Shown here one piece after another: positions 32,871-45,940 of a stretch of 64,000 bases of DNA (position 1 is its first letter; each line of letters starts with the position of its first letter). Made by a program: the position numbers and the translations under genes. This DNA is from Gnetum montanum. Its lineage: Eukaryota > Streptophyta > Gnetopsida > Gnetales > Gnetaceae. The DNA is taken from the NCBI GenBank assembly GCA_015680685.1, contig MNCI01009419.1, positions 236,419-300,418 of the forward strand. The letters run 5' to 3'. The notes under the pieces are model-generated. The model was not told the origin of the DNA, did no database searches, and saw only the letters and a program-made list of their open reading frames with translations.

Positions 32871-35650
32871 TTCCCTAATTCATCCATATCTAACAATCTA
32901 AATCAATTAATAAGTTTGAAAGTGGAATATCCATCAACTATAGTGATAGCAATCCTATCCTATCTCTTCACCTTATGGAGCTACTAGCCAATGTATCAGT
33001 TTAAGTTGCCCACTGATATGGATTGTGTTATTATTTCTAGGAGGTAGGTCCTCCAACCTAGTATTGATACACTGTTCGAACTAAAATAAATTATTTTATG
33101 TTATTTTTAATTATTCCCATCAATAATACGAAGTGACTGTATGAATTTACTAGATTAATCAATCAAACAATGAGATTTAGGTTTGTTTTTTCTCATATCT
33201 TTACCTTTTTGTCAATACAAGACTATAGAAGCTTATGAATTTAAAAGAGATGAGTCCAACTAGTCTGTAACTATTTTATCATGTTGAAGTCACTAAGTTG
33301 ATCACTATTTAATACCCTAGTCATCAACAAGATGTAAGGTTACCTATTTCTTCATAAGTTATTCCATCATCCCAACAACAATAGGATCAATACCATACAT
33401 TTGATCTAATAGATTGAATGCATCCTTTTATCATTTGAATAGTGTAAGATAGAAGGAAATACTCTCTCTAATCATTAGAGCTAGTAAAATCTACTTAATT
33501 ATTTAGTTCTTTTGGCTATGAGTTGCTAGCAAGATAGCATCCTATGTATAGTTTCAAATAAGTAATTTACATTACTTATCATGCTTTCATCATTAAAGAA
33601 GTAACTAGGTAGGTGAGCAAAAGCACCATCCTACTTCATTAATTCCAAGATAAACTATTGTAAATAATTTTTCCTCACTCTTTGGATTATCTATCATTCC
33701 CCACTCTATCACTTACTATGTTTATGTATTATTCTTTTAGGATGGCTCATAGGATATTATGAAGCATTGAGAGTTAAAGCATGTAAGCAATTCAATGTAA
33801 CTAGGCATTCCTTGCCCTTTAGGCCTATGCTAGTTACATCATGGAAAACATTAGTTCAATAAATACAAGTTATTGCAAAGATGCCAGTTACATTGAAGCA
33901 TTTAAATGTTAAGTAAATCTACTTAGTTCAACACTTTCCATTTTTCTCATTTCTAAATACTAAACTCCTTGTTGTTTCTCTTTCTAGTAGGAAAGAATGG
34001 TCAGTAGTGACTGTGTATCCCAAGGGTGCAAATACTAAACTATTAATAGATAAATATGATCTTGATGCATTAAGCAATACAATTAATTATCATGAAACAT
34101 TAAATGAGTACAAGATTTGGCTATGATGATACAATGGGCCTATTCAATTAGCTTACGATCTCATATGGACAAAAAGTGGATGTTTCTTCATGGAAGAACA
34201 TTTGGTTTATTTTTTAATGTTGTCTTGTTATTCACCATTATTTATAAGTTGATGCATGTTCATAGATTTTTCACAAGTTATTAGTATCATATTTTAACTA
34301 ATAATGTTTTCACATTAGCTCTACTATCAAAAGTAACTTTTCTTTAAGGTAGAATACCACAAATCCCAATTGAATAAATTGTAAGTAACTATCACAACCA
34401 TAACATGTCTATTTATTTACCTACTTTCAAGTCTCTATTGTTAAAAGTAGTCCTTCCAGAGTAATTTCTTGCTTCACAACTATTTTATTTTTGAGAAATC
34501 AAATTATTTGTGATTTTTTTAAGTTGTTCAAACTAGAAAGATGAAGTAGCCAACAACCCACCACTAGCATTTGGAACTTTACGTTCTAACTCATTTCCAA
34601 AGGAAATGTGATCATTAATGTACCTATAAATGTACATGTAGAGCCAAACATAAACATTGACTCAATATTACTCATTATGAAGATTTGACATAGTGGAATG
34701 CCCCCTAACTTTCATACTTGATTACAATGAAAAATTGTAACTATCCATCTCTATAGCGATTTGGATCTAGCTCTGCTATACTAGAAATATGAAGTGGATT
34801 TAGTATTTTCTTGACATATACATGATAATAAATTACCTAATTTAATTAATTTATTTGGCATGACATTATACTGTGTTTTGTTTTCTAGTTTATTTTCCTT
34901 CACATGTTGGCTCATTAGGGTAATAAGCATTGATGAAAACATAGGACTTGTTCTATGTGTCATATATTTCTTCCTTGCTCTTGATAAGGATCTTGTGCAA
35001 AATATTTTATGGTAATAAATGCTTATTTAGGCTCTAATTAAGTTAACTCCATTGTTTGATCTTTATATTCTTTTAGAGAAAGCATTAAAGTATATTATAT
35101 ACATATCCAAATAAACTATTACATCAATTCAATGATATGCCACGAATACTATGACCATTATTTCACTATTTCTATGTTAGATATTTATTTTAAAAAAAAA
35201 TGAAAAAAATAATTCCAATATTATGAAACTTTTTAATAACTAAATTAAAATAGGCCTTCTAAATAACAAATAACAAAATATGAAAACATCAAAAAATATA
35301 AACTACATGAGTACTTTTTCACCATCTAAGAAAAAATTATTGTAAAAAAAACTGAAGCACAAAATAAGGTAGTAAAATAAGAACAAAGTGCCAAAAATAG
35401 AGAAGAGGAAAGGTAAAAATAGTAAAGAAGAGACTAATCTGTGGACAATAACAACAATGTCCTATTTCTTTTTCTACAACATTACTAATCATACCCCACC
35501 AACAAATTTATTGAAGACATTAACAATCTTAATAAATTATAAAAATACAAAGTAAATATCCATAACAAAAAATGAATATACAAAATCAAAACAAAATTCA
35601 ATTAACAAAATAAACAAAAAACCTCTTCATAAGTAAATCTAAAATAACTA
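32871..35650. repeat. Segment X, 2.8-kb non-coding repeat downstream of LTR1
   Basis: Colinear with 55720-58070 (X'), both starting TTCCCTAATTCATCCA[TC]ATC right after a G-family LTR end. AT-rich, no protein motif in six frames. An internal part (about 34300-34815) is missing from X' at the single N at 57157. Ends at 35650 in ACTAGA, where a partial LTR begins. Confidence 0.8.
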
Positions 35651-36300
35651 GAATGAGGTAAGGGACCTCATCCATGTATGGACATTTTCTCATTACCTTT
35701 GTATGAGTCAAGGCTATAAAGTTTGTACAAATATCATTTCATTTTAATGAAAAAGAAGTTTTCATCATTGTGTATTTTTTTAAGTTAGAAAGTAATCATG
35801 TTTCATGAATGTACTAGTGATCAATAGGTGATAGATATTGATCAAGGGAGAAGTTCAGATATCAAGGGAAGAGGTAATAAACTCTTGGGTTCACCATTGC
35901 TTCTAGGTACTTAAATTACCTAAGCTTACCTTTAGGAGTATGNAGTAAGGGACCTCATCCATGTATGGACATTTTCTCATTACCTATGTATGATTCAAGG
36001 CTATAAATTTTGTACAAATATCATTTCATTTTAATGAAAAAGAAGTTTTCATCCTTGTGTATTTTTTTAAGTTAGAAAGTAATCATGTTTCATGAATGCA
36101 CTAGTGATCAATAGGTGATAGATATTGATCAAGGGAGAAGTTCGGATATCAAGGGAAGAGGTAATAAACTCTTGGGTTCACCATTGCTTCTAGGTACCTA
36201 AATTACCTAAGCTTACCTTTAGGAGTATGACATTTGGATGATTCATAGATGAGGTGATGAACCTACAATATAACCAATCTAATTGTAAAATAGCTTATCA
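35651..36300 (+). repeat. Partial 5' LTR of G with a ~290-bp duplication around an N
   Basis: 35655-35942 and 35944-36232 are near-identical and both match 55368-55655 of the 3' LTR. A single N at 35943 separates them, so the duplication may be an assembly overlap that was not merged. The second copy runs on to the LTR end CTTATCA at 36300. Confidence 0.8.
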
Positions 36301-36302
36301 TT

Positions 36303-36325
36303 TTGGTGCCATTGATATGGAGGTA
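36303..36325 (+). promoter_or_regulatory. Primer binding site of element G
   Basis: TTGGTGCCATTGATATGGAGG two bases after the LTR end, the same site class as in C, E and F. It defines the LTR end that is absent in the LTR1-X and LTR3-X' junctions. Confidence 0.7.
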
Positions 36326-38030
36326 AATGGCATACAAGTACTTAGAATAATGGTTTACACATTTTAATTATTTTGTTTTTCCTTTTCTTAGTTTTCATTT
36401 GCTAGAATAGTTTGATTTTTAGAATAGATGAATTGGATTTTTCTGGAACATTAGTAGAGTAGCTTTTTTTTCTTCAATTTCTTTTAGTTTAATTTCTTGG
36501 AATTTTCTGATTTTTCTTTGAAAAATCAAATCTAAAAATTTTAGATTTGAGAAATAAAATGTAAAATATCAAATCTGAAAATTTTAGATTCTAATCTTGA
36601 ATTTTAAAATTTGAAATATTAGATCTAATGCATTAGATCTGAAAATTAAATCTAAGATATTAGATTTAAAAAATCAGATTTGGATGTTTTAGATTTGAAA
36701 TTTCAGATCTAAAAAAATTAAATTTAAAATTCTGATCTGAAAATTCTATTCTTTAAGTTTATATTTGGAAATTTAGATATAGAAAAGTTGATTTCAAAAT
36801 TTCAAATCTATAATTTTAAATTTAAATATCTTAGAACAAAGAGTTTTCTTCCAAATGCAAGATTTATAATTGTAGACTTAGACCAAAGTTAGATTAGATC
36901 TCTCTTGCATGGGGTAAGAAAACACAAAAATAGATTAACATGTCCAAGTTCATGATAGAAGGGGCATCATCAAGTAGAATTCTAAACATCTAGGCAAGTA
37001 CCAAAACCCATACAATAGATTTCATGATTGAAGAAAAAAGAGAAAAATTATTTTCTTTGAAATCTATGAAAATCTAAGTTTTGGTATTTTAATTATTTTG
37101 TTACATATAAAATATTTATTTATATACTTTTTAAAAAGAACTGATTAGGAACAAGAGTAATAATTGTTAAAATCTTTAGTTCCATTTTAATTTGTATTTA
37201 AATGAACGTGGGGTGTGGACTTTAGGTTTATTTTTTACTTTAATCTTTTTTATCTCTTTCATGTTAAATAAATAATGAATGATTGGAAGTAACTATAAAT
37301 AATAAAAATTACCACTAAGACCTATGATATTCCAATCGAGAAGGATAGTTACTAATAGATACAAGAGGGATATTCTAGACAACTCTCACTTTGAGAGATG
37401 GAGATTTAGAAAATTATAAGGAAAAAAACCCTGTAGACTCCCCTACTTCAAACAAATATAAACTTAAGAATCCACAAGAAAATTAAAATAGTATGGTAAA
37501 TTTAAAACTAAGTTATCAATCAATACACCACAAACTTTTCAAAAAGAAGAACAATCCATAAAATAAGAGTTGTGTAATTTAGTGTCATCTAATAATCTTC
37601 TCTTTGAGCCAATGGAATCCCACTTTGAGACACCCTATGTAGGATTGGATGATAGGCAAAGCCAAGTATCTCAGGGTTTTTCATCAAATATTAATGCTAA
37701 TCCTATAGGAAAATAAGTTCCAGTCAGTATGAGTGGCACACATGTTAATAATTTCGAACCTTTCTCTTCAATGCCATTTTCAACTTCTATGATTCAGGTT
37801 AGATTTAGTCATCCAATTCAAACATGGCCAAGTTGTCTAGGTGTAAAAATCTACATGAACACTTAAATCTTTGGACCCTTAACAACTAGTACATGATCCT
37901 TTACATCCAATCAAATACCATTCTTTCTTCATTACTAACGAAATAAATTCCTTCAAGATAAGGTGCAACTATAGGTGAATTAGTAAATCAAAAAATCACC
38001 AATATTTCACATAGACCTTTAGTTTATCCC
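36326..38030 (+). other. Leader of element G with an AGATTT/AAATCT-rich block
   Basis: No gene. Between 36515 and 36830 the words AGATTT, AAATCT, AGATCT and TCAGAT/ATCTGA recur more than twenty times in both orientations, giving many potential hairpins. The rest is AT-rich. Confidence 0.6.
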
Positions 38031-39284
38031 TCAAGTAGGGATGTGGAAGTGAAAAATATTCACCTATTGTCCATCTTTAGAGGAACAAATGATGAAGACC
38101 GAATTAGTCACTTGAGGGATTTTGAAACAACAATTGCTATGTTGGCACCACATGGTGAGGATTGCATAAACATGGTTGCATTCAAATTAACTCTTAAAGA
38201 TAAGGTATATTTTTGGTTAAAAACACTTAGAATACCTATAAATTCATGTAAATAATTTAAAAATGCATTTTTATAATAGTTCTTATATAAGGATAATCTA
38301 TATTCCTTAAGAAATAAATTGATGAGCTTTTTACAAAGTAAGAATGAAGATTATGGACAAGCCTTTAATAAATTTAAAGATTTGTGTTTAAATAACTCAA
38401 ACCATGGATTTCAACACCATCAAATCATTAACATTTTTTAGAAGGATTATTATCTTATTATATATGGAATGTATATTTTTCTTGTGGAGAAAACATTTTT
38501 AAAAGCACACCTAATGCAAGATATCAAATCTTAGATTCCTTAGTTGATTAATGTAAGGTAGAAAGCATTTGAAGAAACTAAGGCATTAAATAAGAAGGTA
38601 GATGAATTAACAAAATTCTTGATGAGTAGTATCAAATTGGCACAAGACTAGTTATATTTTGATTTATGTGATAGTCAACAACACACTTTAGATAACTACC
38701 CTATCCAACCTTTTTGTTACAAACATATTCAAGAATCTATAAAAGTATTTCAACAAACTTAAAACTCAAATAAAGGAAGGTGAAGCTATGGCCAAGGAAA
38801 TTTTACTCTTGAAAACTTTGAATCTAATTCATTTAAAAACTATTTCCAAACTAGAAACCCCTCTCTTTGTGATTGAGTAGAAAGAAGTATGAACAATATA
38901 TAAGAAGAACTACATGAACTACAAGAGAAGATTAGGTGCTGATTTTAGGATTTAGAAAGAAGAGAACTACCATCTCATCTAAAGCCTAATCCAATTTCAA
39001 AAATAAAGGATAAAGAATAAGTAAACGAAGTAATCACATGAAGTGGTAAAACAACAAATGAATCCTTGCATCCTAAAAAGAAAGTAACATTTACCAAACC
39101 ATTACAAATCATTAGTTACCCAATGACATAAGAGGAAGATGATGGACATAACAATGATCAAGGAAATAGAGTACACAAATCTTTAACATCATCATCATCA
39201 TTCTCTTCCTAATCATCATCATGAATACCTCGTAAACTTCCATGAAAGAAGAAAAGAGACATACCAATACCATACCCTAATAGG
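38031..39284 (+). pseudogene. gag of element G
   Basis: Capsid region with Athila-like pattern: IFRGTNDEDRISHLRDFE, then FKLTLKDKVYFWLKTL (38180-38225), then NKLMSFLQSKNEDYGQAFNKFKDL (about 38320-38385). Several stops. The frame equals that of the protease segment. A zinc-knuckle region is not clear. Confidence 0.85.
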
Positions 39285-39998
39285 TTGGCTGAGAAACTAC
39301 ATGAGGAAGATTGTCTAGAAAGACTTTTTAAGGATATACACCTCACCATTTCCCTATATCAAGTAATACAAGACATTCCTCCTTATGCTAAGTATCTTAA
39401 AACTTCATGCACCAAAAAAAGAAAGATAAAGATCCCACAACAAGTATACTTAGTAGACTATACAAAAAATCTTATCCAGAAGAGGCTACCACCAAAATAC
39501 AAGGACTCTAGAACTACAACCATTTTCATTACAATCAAGGATAGATACCTTTAGAATGCACTACTAGAATTAGGGGCAAGTATAAACATCATGATATCTA
39601 AGTTAGCTTAACTAATTATTTTAGACATCAAGAGTACTAACATGACCATATACATGGTGGATGGTACAATAATACCATACTTAGGAATAGTGGAAGACAT
39701 CATAATTAAGGTTGAGGATGGATTATACCATGCTAATTTTTTCATAGTAGAGGTTCTTGATTTAGATTATTTTGTTGTTATCTTAAAAAGACCTTGGTTG
39801 GCCACCTCTAATGTTGTAATTCATCGTTGCTTAGGATTACTACAACTATCCTTCACCAATATGACATTTAAACTAAACATTTTTAACCTTAATAAGAATG
39901 TTTTAGAAAGATTTCAAGAAGTAAACATGATTTACAAAGTGACCCTAGTGACGTTAGCTAAGGATGAAGAAGCACTAATTCTGAACACTCAATAGAAA
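39285..39998 (+). pseudogene. Gag-protease linker and aspartic protease of element G
   Basis: 39285-39554 has the Athila block before protease (LFKDIHLTISLYQVIQDIPPYAKYLK, then LPPKYKDSRTTTIF; shown here split at natural breaks). The active-site block near 39560-39605 reads LLELGASINIM, where Athila elements have DLGAS, so the catalytic Asp is Glu. The flap and C-terminal block VEDIIIKVEDGLYHANFFI...ILKRPWLATSN is at 39685-39820. Confidence 0.88.
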
Positions 39999-40299
39999 GT
40001 CCATATTAATGAAGAAGATCAAAAACGTCATTAATAAATTAAGCAATCATTGGATTTTGGATCTAACACATCAACATTAGAAAAAACTTTACAACAAAGT
40101 GCAATCCAACTTAAGAAACTACCAATCACCATTAAATACATCTTTTTAGTTAAGGATAAATGCTCAATCATAAATTATGAATTAACAATAGAATAAGAGG
40201 ATAAGCTACTATATGCATTAATAAGAAAAATGGGTGCATTTTCTTGAAATTATGAAGATTTAAAAGAAGGAATATCTCCAAACATATGTCAACAACATA

Positions 40300-41260
40300 T
40301 CTACTTAGAGGATGGCACCAAAATACTATGAATACCTTCTAGAAGACTTAACCCTACATTGAAAAAAATAATGAAAGAAGAAATCACTAAACTATAGAGA
40401 AAAGGGATTATTTATCTCATTTCTTATTGTGAATGGGTTATTCCCATAACTATGGTAGCTAAGAAAAATGAAAAATAACAAGTATTTGTGGATTATATAA
40501 AGTTAAATCAATACAAATGAAAAGATCATTTTTCATTATAATACATTAATTGAATTCTTGAATATTAACTAGGAAATCAATATTATTGTTTCCTAGATGG
40601 ATTTACTGGTTATAACCAAATATCCATACCACTAAAGATCAAAATAAGACATTATTTACATGTCCTTTTAGTAGCTCTACATTTAAAATGGCATTATTTG
40701 GATTATGTAATGCTCCAACCACCTTTTAAATAACCATGACCTCAATATTTGCTAATATGCTTGAAGAATTTATGAAGGTTTTTATGGATGACTTTTCATT
40801 ATTTGGAAATTCATTTGATCCAAGCTTAAATAGGTTATAATTAGTGTTATAAAGATGCATTCAACAAAATCTAAATTTAAGTTGAAAGAAGAGCTATCTC
40901 ATAGTTACAAAAGGGGTAGCTCTAGGTCATGTCATCTCTAGGAAGGACATTGAAATGAACCAAAATACTGTAAAAGTCATAACTTCCTTATCCTCACCAA
41001 CTCGCATTCAAAGTCTTAGATCCATTTTAGGAAATGTGGGGTATTATAGGCATTTTATTAATCACTTTTCAAAAATTTCTAAACCACTATATCATTTACT
41101 TGAAAAAGAGGGTCCATTTCATTGGAATAATTATTATGAGAAAGCATTTCAAAATATTTGAAAAAATTACCACAACTCCCATTTTTAGTGCTTCAAATTG
41201 GGAAATTCCTTTTGATCTAATGTGTGATGCTAGTAATATAGCCATAGAAGATATATGAGG
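40300..41260 (+). pseudogene. Reverse transcriptase of element G
   Basis: Blocks in order with frameshifts: VIPITMVAKKNEK, FVDYIKLNQYK, YYCFLDGFTGYNQI (about 40580-40622), FKMALFGLCNAP (about 40682-40720), VFMDDFSLFGNSFD (about 40780-40820, both Asp intact), then LGNVGYYRHFINHFSKISKPLYHLL (41028-41100; the thumb region). A frame change lies between 39998 and 40955. Confidence 0.9.
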
Positions 41261-41800
41261 ATAATTAGTTGAGAGAAAACATAACATTATTTATTACATT
41301 TCCAAAAGTTTTGACAATGATCAAATTAATTATGCCACCACTGAAAAAGAACTACTAGTAATAGTATATGCTCTAGATAAATTTTAACACTATCTTGTAG
41401 GGTATAAAACTTGGGTATATATGGATCACACTACTATTAAGTTTCTAACCATAAAGAAAATTGAAAATTTAAGAATACTGCAATGGTCTCTCTTACTCTA
41501 AGAGTTTGACTTGAAAATTCTCAATTAAAAAGGATGAGAAAATGTGGTAGATAACAATATTTCATGATTAGCCTTACCAAAAAAATTTAGAACACTAGGC
41601 TCTCTTAATGATAAATTTCCAAATGAAAACCTTTTTCATTCACAACAAAAAGAATCATGGTATACTAATAATACAAACTATTTGGTAATCTTAAAAGCTT
41701 CATCTCACTAGGATAATAATGAAAAATGAAGTTTCTTAAGGGAGTGGATAAGTATATTTTAAGTGAACCTTATTTAGATAAAATATGTGTAGATAATATT
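41205..41800 (+). pseudogene. RNase H of element G
   Basis: LMCDASN (41217-41240), TEKELLVIVYALDKF (about 41340-41385), YMDHTTIKFL (about 41418-41446). Stops throughout. It continues into the integrase zinc region. Confidence 0.85.
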
Positions 41801-42895
41801 GCTCACAACTGTGTTCTTAAATGGGAACAACAATTGATACTTAGAATGTGTCATGAAAATTTAGTTTGAGGGCATTTTGATGGCAAACATACAGGGGAAA
41901 AAGTATTAAATAGTGAATTTTATTAGCTAGCTTTCTTAGAGGATTCACTTACCTTTGCCAAATCTTGTGACTGCTACTAATGGGTTGGGTCACTTTTCAA
42001 AAGACATAAAATACCTTAATAACCTATCTTAGTTTCTAAAACCTTTTATGTATGAGGGATTGATTTCTTAGGACCATTTCTCCCATCACAAGGAAATTGC
42101 TAAATTCTAGTTTATATTGACTTTATTACTAAATGGGTTAAAGTAAAGGCTACCATAACTAATGATGTAAAAGTAGAAACTTTCCTTCTTCATGAACATG
42201 TCATAATAAGGTGTGGCATGCTTAGAGTCTTAATTAGTGATCAAGAAACTCATTTTGTTAATAAAACTATGAAATGTATTAGGAAGTCTTGTGGAATTCT
42301 ACATAAACTAGAAACATCATATAACCCACACATTGATGGTCAAGTTGAAAATGCAAACAAAGCTATAATTGGGATATTGACAAAGATAGTACTTGTAAGA
42401 AGAAATGATTAAGCTAGAAATCTTAATGATGCCTTATGGGCATATCAAACATCTCAGTGACCTAGCCTCAATTTTTCTCCTTACCAAGTAGTATATAGTA
42501 AACAATGTTTATTACCTATTGAAATTAAGCATAATTTTGGACACTTAACTTAATTAATAGGCTTTGATGAGGCTTTAAATATGGAATCATGACTTATATA
42601 ACTAAATGAACTTGATGAAGCACATCTCAAGGTAATTAATAAGTAATGTATTATTAAAAAGCAAATAAACTTCATCATGATGCTCACATAATGAAGAAAA
42701 ATTCTTACAAGGATGATAAGCTATTACTTTATAATATGCAACTTCATATATTTATAGGGAAATGAGCTTCTAAATGTGAAGGTCCATATCATATTCTTGA
42801 ATCCTATCATAATGGTAGTATTGAAATTGCAACCTTAGAAGATAATGAGTCCACTTTCCTAGTTAATGCTCAAAGAATTAAGTTGTATTAAACAT
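41801..42895 (+). pseudogene. Integrase of element G
   Basis: The HHCC zinc region is partly visible (CHENLV then GHFDGKH, about 41848-41890; C-x2-C near 41970). Core: GIDFLGPF (about 42057-42080), SDQETHF (42236-42256), DGQVENANKAI (about 42335-42366) with the third acidic residue present. NDALWAYQT (about 42424-42450) and a GPYHI-type module (about 42782-42797) follow. Broken by stops. Confidence 0.88.
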
Positions 42896-43194
42896 GTGAA
42901 GAACCTAAAACTGAACTCAAACTATCTAACCATGAATACCCAAATGAAGATCCAAGTCCTCCAAATATTAACATGGTTATGTTTCATGAACCCTACTACA
43001 TTACATAAGATCCAATTAGGTCTTGATTTAGGTTTCAAATGGACCTAAAATATGTGATCCCTAGTGAAGGAAGTAGACTTTAAAGTATCCTTATAGGAAG
43101 AAATTTTAGATTCAATTTCTAATTTAGTCTCAACCTTAGTCCTAGTCTTCATCCTAACAAATAATGTAATAGGATGAACAACTTACTAACTACT
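42896..43194 (+). other. 3' region of G before element F; no gene seen
   Basis: Continues after the integrase frame without a motif, and ends with CTACT next to the LTR of F. Confidence 0.5.
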
Positions 43195-44038
43195 CGATGA
43201 GTGGTGAGGTTCCCCTATGCCCAACCATATGAATATGAGTGTTCACACACGATCTAGCCGAACTCCGAGGATTAAGTGCTTATGCACCTACATGGAATAA
43301 GGATGAGTTATGCAGTAATTATCTTCCCAACCTTACTTGTAACGCACAATTGTATGGTTAAGTAAACTTGAGGTGTATGATTTTTTTTTATGTTTTTATT
43401 TTATATTTTCTATCGTAGTCTTCTAAGTGTGTGCAATAAAAAGATTAAATTAACTAGTGGGTTTGGTAACTCTAATGTGAATCAAATCCTAACACCAATA
43501 TATGTTCCCACTCTCTAGACACATCCTGAACCACTGTAACACTACTGGGATTACCAAATGCTAGTGGTTACTAGGTTACCAAGTGTTCCACATATGCTTG
43601 AAGTGGTCATGTTGAGTGTGCTAATTCATTGATAATTGATAATTAATAATTCAATGAAATAACATTAAGTAACTATTGAAAGCATAAAATAATATTAAAT
43701 AACATGAAATGCAATAATTAAGCTATTCTGAATGTTGCTAGGTTTATCATAAAGTTTATCTCTATTTTCAGTCACAAGGTGTGTTCGGGTACACAATGCT
43801 CGAATAAAGATCCATTCACTCTATGACTCCTACTATGGGCACTCAGAAATAATTCTAACTCTGGAATAGAAAAACTACAAGAGTTTGGCCAAGGGACTAA
43901 AAACTAATTCCAAACCAAGTGCCCTTGTATCTTATTTATAACCTATGAGATAGGTTCCTACATCCCATGTCTACTATCACTTTGGCATCTCTAATATAGC
44001 ATATCTGATATTGAGGGTCTAATATCAGAATTCATCAT
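43195..44038 (-). repeat. 3' LTR of element F
   Basis: Colinear with 52292-53108. The first base is C where the family has T. TATA on the minus strand at about 43933-43945, GATATC-type remnants at 43985-44027. Bordered inside by the polypurine remnant AGTCATGGGAATA (minus), where G-to-A has broken the G run. Confidence 0.9.
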
Positions 44039-45940
44039 ATTCCCATGACTGAATGAAAACTCATCCTCAAGTTGCTTACAAAATATTGAGAAGGTATGGG
44101 ATTATTGAATAAACAACAACTAGCAGTGACCTAGAATGATAGACTCAAAGTGCCTGGTGAACAGATCAACAAACGTATTATAGCATTGGTGTTCATAACC
44201 ATTTTGATGAACATTGTACATAGATGACATATAGATCCTCATTTGATAGCTTGAGAGAGAGAGAAAAAAAATAAAATGAGGCACATTGCTACTGATGTCA
44301 AAAATGTGCACACCATTTTTCATGCATGGCCACATGACCAAGATTTTTCCATGCGTAAATGTTCTTTCTCCAATCCATCTTGAGTGATCCCTTCTATCCT
44401 AGTCCATTATTCATGTAATCACCATATATGCACACAACACAGTCCCAAATTAGCAAGGATAGATAAGATATAATGTAGTTGATACCTTGGCTCGATATGA
44501 AGCACATTAGCAAGGTTTTGGGTATGGTAGATACTGGGTTAGAGGTTTGTAAGTGATAACTACCCAAGGTGTAGTGGTTAGATAAGTAATGGAATGGAAA
44601 AATTTGTGACAGGCCCCCATGATGAAGAGTGAACCTCCGGTAGCGATATGATGGAAAACGAATGACAAAGAAAGGTAAGAGGAATAACAATGGTGAAGCA
44701 AATAAATAAAAAATAGATGTCATGGGTCGGTTGGAACATGAAATAGTTGATTGCAAAAAATGCAGAAGGGAAAATAACTTAACAATTACACCAAAAAGGA
44801 ATGCTAGTGGGTCCTCCACAAAGCAGGCTCATGCCCTTTATGCCTTGACTAACCCACAAACCAAAGAGTCCGTAGGGTCTAGAAATAATATATGGAGATA
44901 GTAGTTAAGAATTTACCCATAAGAATTTACCAATGAATAATAATGCATCAACCAAAACATAGACTAATCATAAAATTGGCAATGAGATAGAATACGGAAA
45001 GTAATATGGAAAGAGGAGAGAATGAAATGGAATCTCGAAATCAAGGTTGTGTAAAGTCCCTTGTGTATTATGTGATTAAGGTAACTTAATAAAATTTAGC
45101 CCAAATCTAGATTAAAACTAACCACATCTAGTGACCTCACATCAACATACTTGACCAACCCATCCTCTTGGAGTAGCAAGAATGCTTCCACAGAGAAACC
45201 ACCATTTTATTAAGAGAAGAATAGAGAAGCAGGAAGTGAGAAAGGGCCTTAGTTAGAGGGAACCTTCAAGTATGGGTAACATATCTTTCTAGTGCCATAA
45301 CCAATTCTTATAGCCCATGTTCCTTTATTATGTCTAAGGGGTATGATTTGAATTCCAACCAGTTTTTTTTTAGTGGAAACCACACCATGTAAAGGCTTAT
45401 TTGATTCGTTCAACTTCTTGATATTAGTCGATAGTGGAGTGGTGGAAAACTTATGAAAAGTATCTAAGTACCCAAGAGAATGGTCAGCCCAAATGTGTCG
45501 AATCCCCTTAAAGTCATACCCTTTTCAATCCATTTGAATCTTTCCTTGGTTTGAAGAATACCAAGCCACAAATTCATTAATAGGCTTGCTTAGAAAAAGG
45601 GACAGTACATTTTGAAAATAAAGGGAGACTATAGAGTTGAATGGATGAATGGATGATATGGAATCATTGCCTATTTTATCAAAAGAAACCATAGCTTAGT
45701 GTCAATATTAAAATTCAAAGGTAAAAACCAAAAATTAGTAATCAACACCATTATAGTCCAACTTACCATCATGAGAACTTATTATATGATGAGTAAGAAT
45801 AAATCAAAAAAAATGTAATACAGAAAGAAATATTAAAAATGTTAATGATGGTGTAAAACAAAAAAAAAAGTAAATATGAAAAATGTGTAAAATAAAAAAG
45901 ATAAAATAAACTGAGGGCTTAGAATAATTAGCATTAGTGG
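44039..45940 (-). other. 3' untranslated region of element F
   Basis: Colinear with 22654-24599 of E, including the block GAACCTCCGGTAGCGATA (44632-44649) next to a G-run on the minus strand. Open frames 44394-44819 and 44507-44701 show a hydrophobic run and YRYRRFT. They are not accepted as a gene without better support. Confidence 0.55.
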
